From assembly GCF_000798815.1 (NCBI RefSeq), contig NZ_JTLD01000014.1, forward strand, positions 62,001-126,000: a DNA stretch of 64,000 nucleotides, read 5' to 3'. Made by a program: the position numbers and the translations under genes. A model generated the notes under the pieces. That model was not told where the DNA came from. It saw nothing but the letters and a program-made list of their open reading frames with translations, and did not search any database. Origin of the DNA: Alistipes sp. ZOR0009. Its GTDB lineage: Bacteria; Bacteroidota; Bacteroidia; Bacteroidales; ZOR0009. Shown here piece after piece: positions 61,751 to 64,000 of this stretch (its first letter is position 1; the number at the start of each line of letters is the position of its first letter).

Positions 61751-62791
61751 GTGATTACAGCGGCTGTAAAACCATATACGCTAATGTTTGCTCGCCCTGC
61801 AGGGACTTCGCGAGGCGTTTATCAAACCAGAAATTCGTGGTATATCGTTCTTCGTGCTGACGATAGGGTTGGGATCGGAGAGTGTGCGCCGTTACCGAAT
61901 TTGAGTTGTGATGATATACCCAACTATCAGGAGCGTATAGAGCATTTTTGTGAGTTTATTAATACGGGTAAAGGGATTGATTTTGAAGAGTTACGCTCGT
62001 GCCCTTCCATTCTTTTTGGTTTTGAAACGGCGTTACGAGACCTTAGCGCTGATGAGCATATATTTTGGAGCACCTCCTTTTCTAGAGGCGAATCGGGGAT
62101 TCCGATAAATGGTTTAATATGGATGGGCTCGCACGATTATATGCTAAGCCAGATAGATACTAAGGTGTCGGCGGGCTTTAGGTGCCTAAAATTGAAGGTT
62201 GGTGCTATTGATTTTGACCAAGAGTTAAGTTTGGTACAACATATTCGCGAGCGCTATTCTGCATCTGATCTAGAGATTCGTTTAGATGCCAATGGCGGTT
62301 TTAAGCCTAACGAAGTGCTTGTAAAGATGGATAAGTTTTCAAAGTACCATATCCACTCCATTGAGCAACCGATTATGGCTCGTCAAATTGCTGATATGGC
62401 GTCGTTGGTTAAGCATGCACCAATCCCTGTAGCACTTGATGAGGAGCTTATCGGAATTAATGCATATTCCCAGAAACTGGAGTTGCTAGAGGAGATTAAT
62501 CCGCATTACATAATATTGAAACCAAGCTTACATGGAGGGCTGCTGGGTTCTACCGAATGGATAGAGCTTGCCAATGAGCATAAAATAGGATGGTGGATAA
62601 CCTCGGCTTTGGAATCGAACGTTGGCCTTAACGCCATTGCGCAGTGGTGCGCTTCGTTGCCGGTTTCCATGCCTCAGGGATTGGGGACAGGAATGCTTTT
62701 TACCAACAACATCGAATCTCCTTTAAGCATTAAAGGGCAGGAGTTATGGTACGATGCTTCTTCTTCGTGGAATTTTAGCGAAATTCTTTAG
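61751..62791 (+). CDS. menC: o-Succinylbenzoate synthase
   Basis: Enolase-superfamily enzyme, 346 residues, GTG start. The catalytic Lys is in CLKLKVGAIDFDQEL, the metal ligands in EIRLDANGGF, SIEQPI and ALDEELIG, and the second Lys in IILKPSLHGG. It dehydrates SHCHC to o-succinylbenzoate. It lies between menA and menE. The N-terminal capping part FARPAGTSRGVYQTR matches Bacteroidota MenC. Confidence 0.92.
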   Translation: MITAAVKPYTLMFARPAGTSRGVYQTRNSWYIVLRADDRVGIGECAPLPNLSCDDIPNYQERIEHFCEFINTGKGIDFEELRSCPSILFGFETALRDLSADEHIFWSTSFSRGESGIPINGLIWMGSHDYMLSQIDTKVSAGFRCLKLKVGAIDFDQELSLVQHIRERYSASDLEIRLDANGGFKPNEVLVKMDKFSKYHIHSIEQPIMARQIADMASLVKHAPIPVALDEELIGINAYSQKLELLEEINPHYIILKPSLHGGLLGSTEWIELANEHKIGWWITSALESNVGLNAIAQWCASLPVSMPQGLGTGMLFTNNIESPLSIKGQELWYDASSSWNFSEIL

Positions 62792-62860
62792 CCTTTTTAG
62801 AATATTTTTTGACGATTAGCTGCTAAATTGAGGGCTGCTAATAATTTGGGACTACTTATT

Positions 62861-63910
62861 ATGGATTCCTTAACGCTTAATGGTGTAACCTACTCCTCCA
62901 AGGAGCTAAAAGTGCTTGTTTCGACGAGTTCTGATTTAAGAGAGGGTTACCTTCGAGACTTCTGGTCGTTTATTGGGGAGTGGTATAATGATAACGATTA
63001 TGTTGTCGTTTCTACATCGGGATCTACTGGCAAACCAAAGCAACTTAAGGTTCTTAAACAGCATATGGTAAATAGTGCCCATATGACTTGTAGCGCGTTG
63101 GGGTTGGAGCATGATGATAATGCTCTTCTATGCTTATCTACCGGTTATATTGCAGGGAAGATGATGGTTGTCCGAGCAATTGTGGCTGGATTAAATCTTA
63201 CCGTTATTGAACCTTGTGGAACTCCGTATATTGACAAAGATTACGCCTTTTGCGCAATGGTTCCCATGCAAGTTTATAACATACTTACCTCCTCGGAGCG
63301 TATGTTTTCGCTTAGCCAAGTGGGAAAATTGATTATTGGCGGAGGCCCTATCTCTGCAGATTTGCGGCAGGAGATAGAGCAATTAACGGTTGAATGCTAC
63401 TCAACCTATGGGATGACCGAAACGGTATCTCATATTGCGCTTCGAAGGCTCAATGGGCTCCATAAGCAGCATTCTTACCATCCTTTTCAAGGAGTTACCA
63501 TTTCTCTTAACTCAAATGGATGTCTTGTAATTGATGCTCCTAGCGTTTGTTCATCTCGCTTAGTAACCAACGATATTGCCGAGATTGAAGAAGATGGTTC
63601 GTTCCGAATATTGGGTCGGCTAGACAATGTTATTAACACAGGAGGGGTTAAGGTGATCCCCGAGGAGGTCGAGTTAAAAATAGGAGGATGTACTACCCAT
63701 TCTTACGCCATCTCCTCGCAGCCTGATGCCCGATTGGGCGAGAAGGTCGTGCTGGTTATTGAGGGAGGGATGGAATGCCTTTTCTATTTCGATGATGTGC
63801 TAACACCTTACGAACGCCCTCGTCGCATCGTCTATGTCGATAAAATTCCGCTAACGCCCAACGGTAAAATAAACCGTGTTGCTTTGCGAGAAATTCTTGC
63901 TACGCTGTAA
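62861..63910 (+). CDS. menE: o-Succinylbenzoate-CoA ligase
   Basis: AMP-forming acyl-CoA synthetase, 349 residues from ATG 62861; a TTG at 62828 would add 11 residues. STSGSTGKPKQL is the P-loop-like motif, YSTYGMTETVS the adenylate motif, GRLDNVINTGGVKV the hinge motif, and LTPNGKINR has the C-terminal catalytic Lys. It is shorter than E. coli MenE (about 450), as in other Bacteroidota. Acts after MenC in menaquinone synthesis. Confidence 0.92.
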   Translation: MDSLTLNGVTYSSKELKVLVSTSSDLREGYLRDFWSFIGEWYNDNDYVVVSTSGSTGKPKQLKVLKQHMVNSAHMTCSALGLEHDDNALLCLSTGYIAGKMMVVRAIVAGLNLTVIEPCGTPYIDKDYAFCAMVPMQVYNILTSSERMFSLSQVGKLIIGGGPISADLRQEIEQLTVECYSTYGMTETVSHIALRRLNGLHKQHSYHPFQGVTISLNSNGCLVIDAPSVCSSRLVTNDIAEIEEDGSFRILGRLDNVINTGGVKVIPEEVELKIGGCTTHSYAISSQPDARLGEKVVLVIEGGMECLFYFDDVLTPYERPRRIVYVDKIPLTPNGKINRVALREILATL

Positions 63911-64000
63911 TAACTTCCGATCATTTTGGCTGAACTTAGCTTCTCTTTTCCCCCTTTGATGAAATGCTTTAAAAGAAGTTTTTTCTTCCCTTTTTGTGAA

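Overview
The window looks like a chromosomal segment of a member of the Bacteroidota, probably Bacteroidales or a close relative. The signs are perfect TAnnTTTG -7 promoter boxes upstream of several genes, DUF4369-thioredoxin, DUF4493, DUF3575 and NlpE-like envelope proteins, a fused fucokinase/GDP-fucose pyrophosphorylase (FKP), and menaquinone genes. I see no rRNA, tRNA, CRISPR array or intact insertion sequence.

Layout. 0-8 kb is housekeeping: partial PEP carboxykinase, a methylthioadenosine-type nucleosidase, an unknown lipoprotein, PrmA, the MeaB GTPase and a thioredoxin-fold lipoprotein. 8-12.2 kb holds four wbp-type genes (aminotransferase, acetyltransferase, oxidoreductase, UDP-sugar dehydrogenase) for a UDP-2,3-diacetamido-hexuronic acid. 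12.4-14.3 kb has two envelope proteins on the minus strand. 14.6-41.3 kb is a large surface polysaccharide locus, all on the plus strand: a Wza-like export protein with six SLBB-like repeats, a Wzz-like chain-length protein, a legionaminic acid (nonulosonate) pathway of the GDP-sugar type (LegB, LegC, LegH, LegI, LegG, PtmE, LegF plus PtmA-like oxidoreductases), a capsule-type glycosyltransferase, Wzx, Wzy, a GT4 transferase, an amidotransferase module (WbpG/HisH/HisF), the UDP-L-FucNAc genes (FnlA, FnlB, FnlC) and a WbuB-type transferase. 43.4-51 kb covers GDP-fucose made de novo (Gmd, Fcl) and by salvage (FKP, mutarotase, FucP). 51-64 kb returns to housekeeping: SIMPL protein, DUF1847 protein, NlpE-like lipoprotein, HisRS, histidine ammonia-lyase, quinone-reductase-like oxidoreductase, amino acid permease, mannose-1-phosphate guanylyltransferase and MenA/MenC/MenE.

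How they fit. The nucleotide-sugar genes predict a repeat unit that can contain a nonulosonic acid, L-FucNAc and a diacetamido uronic acid, one of them possibly acetamidino-modified; fucose is also available. Wzx flips the unit, Wzy polymerises it, and the Wzz-like and SLBB proteins control length and export. No initiating phosphoglycosyl transferase and no tyrosine autokinase lie in the window.

The most unusual signal is a set of non-coding insertions at gene junctions of the polysaccharide region. At five places a short oligonucleotide is repeated in direct or inverted arrays that can fold into hairpins. Three arrays border a small stand-alone gene (a frameshifted four-helix-bundle S23-type gene and two GxxExxY PD-(D/E)XK-like genes). 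Two contain no gene. One repeat family (heptamer GTCGGGA) also occurs in frame inside the Wzz-like coding sequence.
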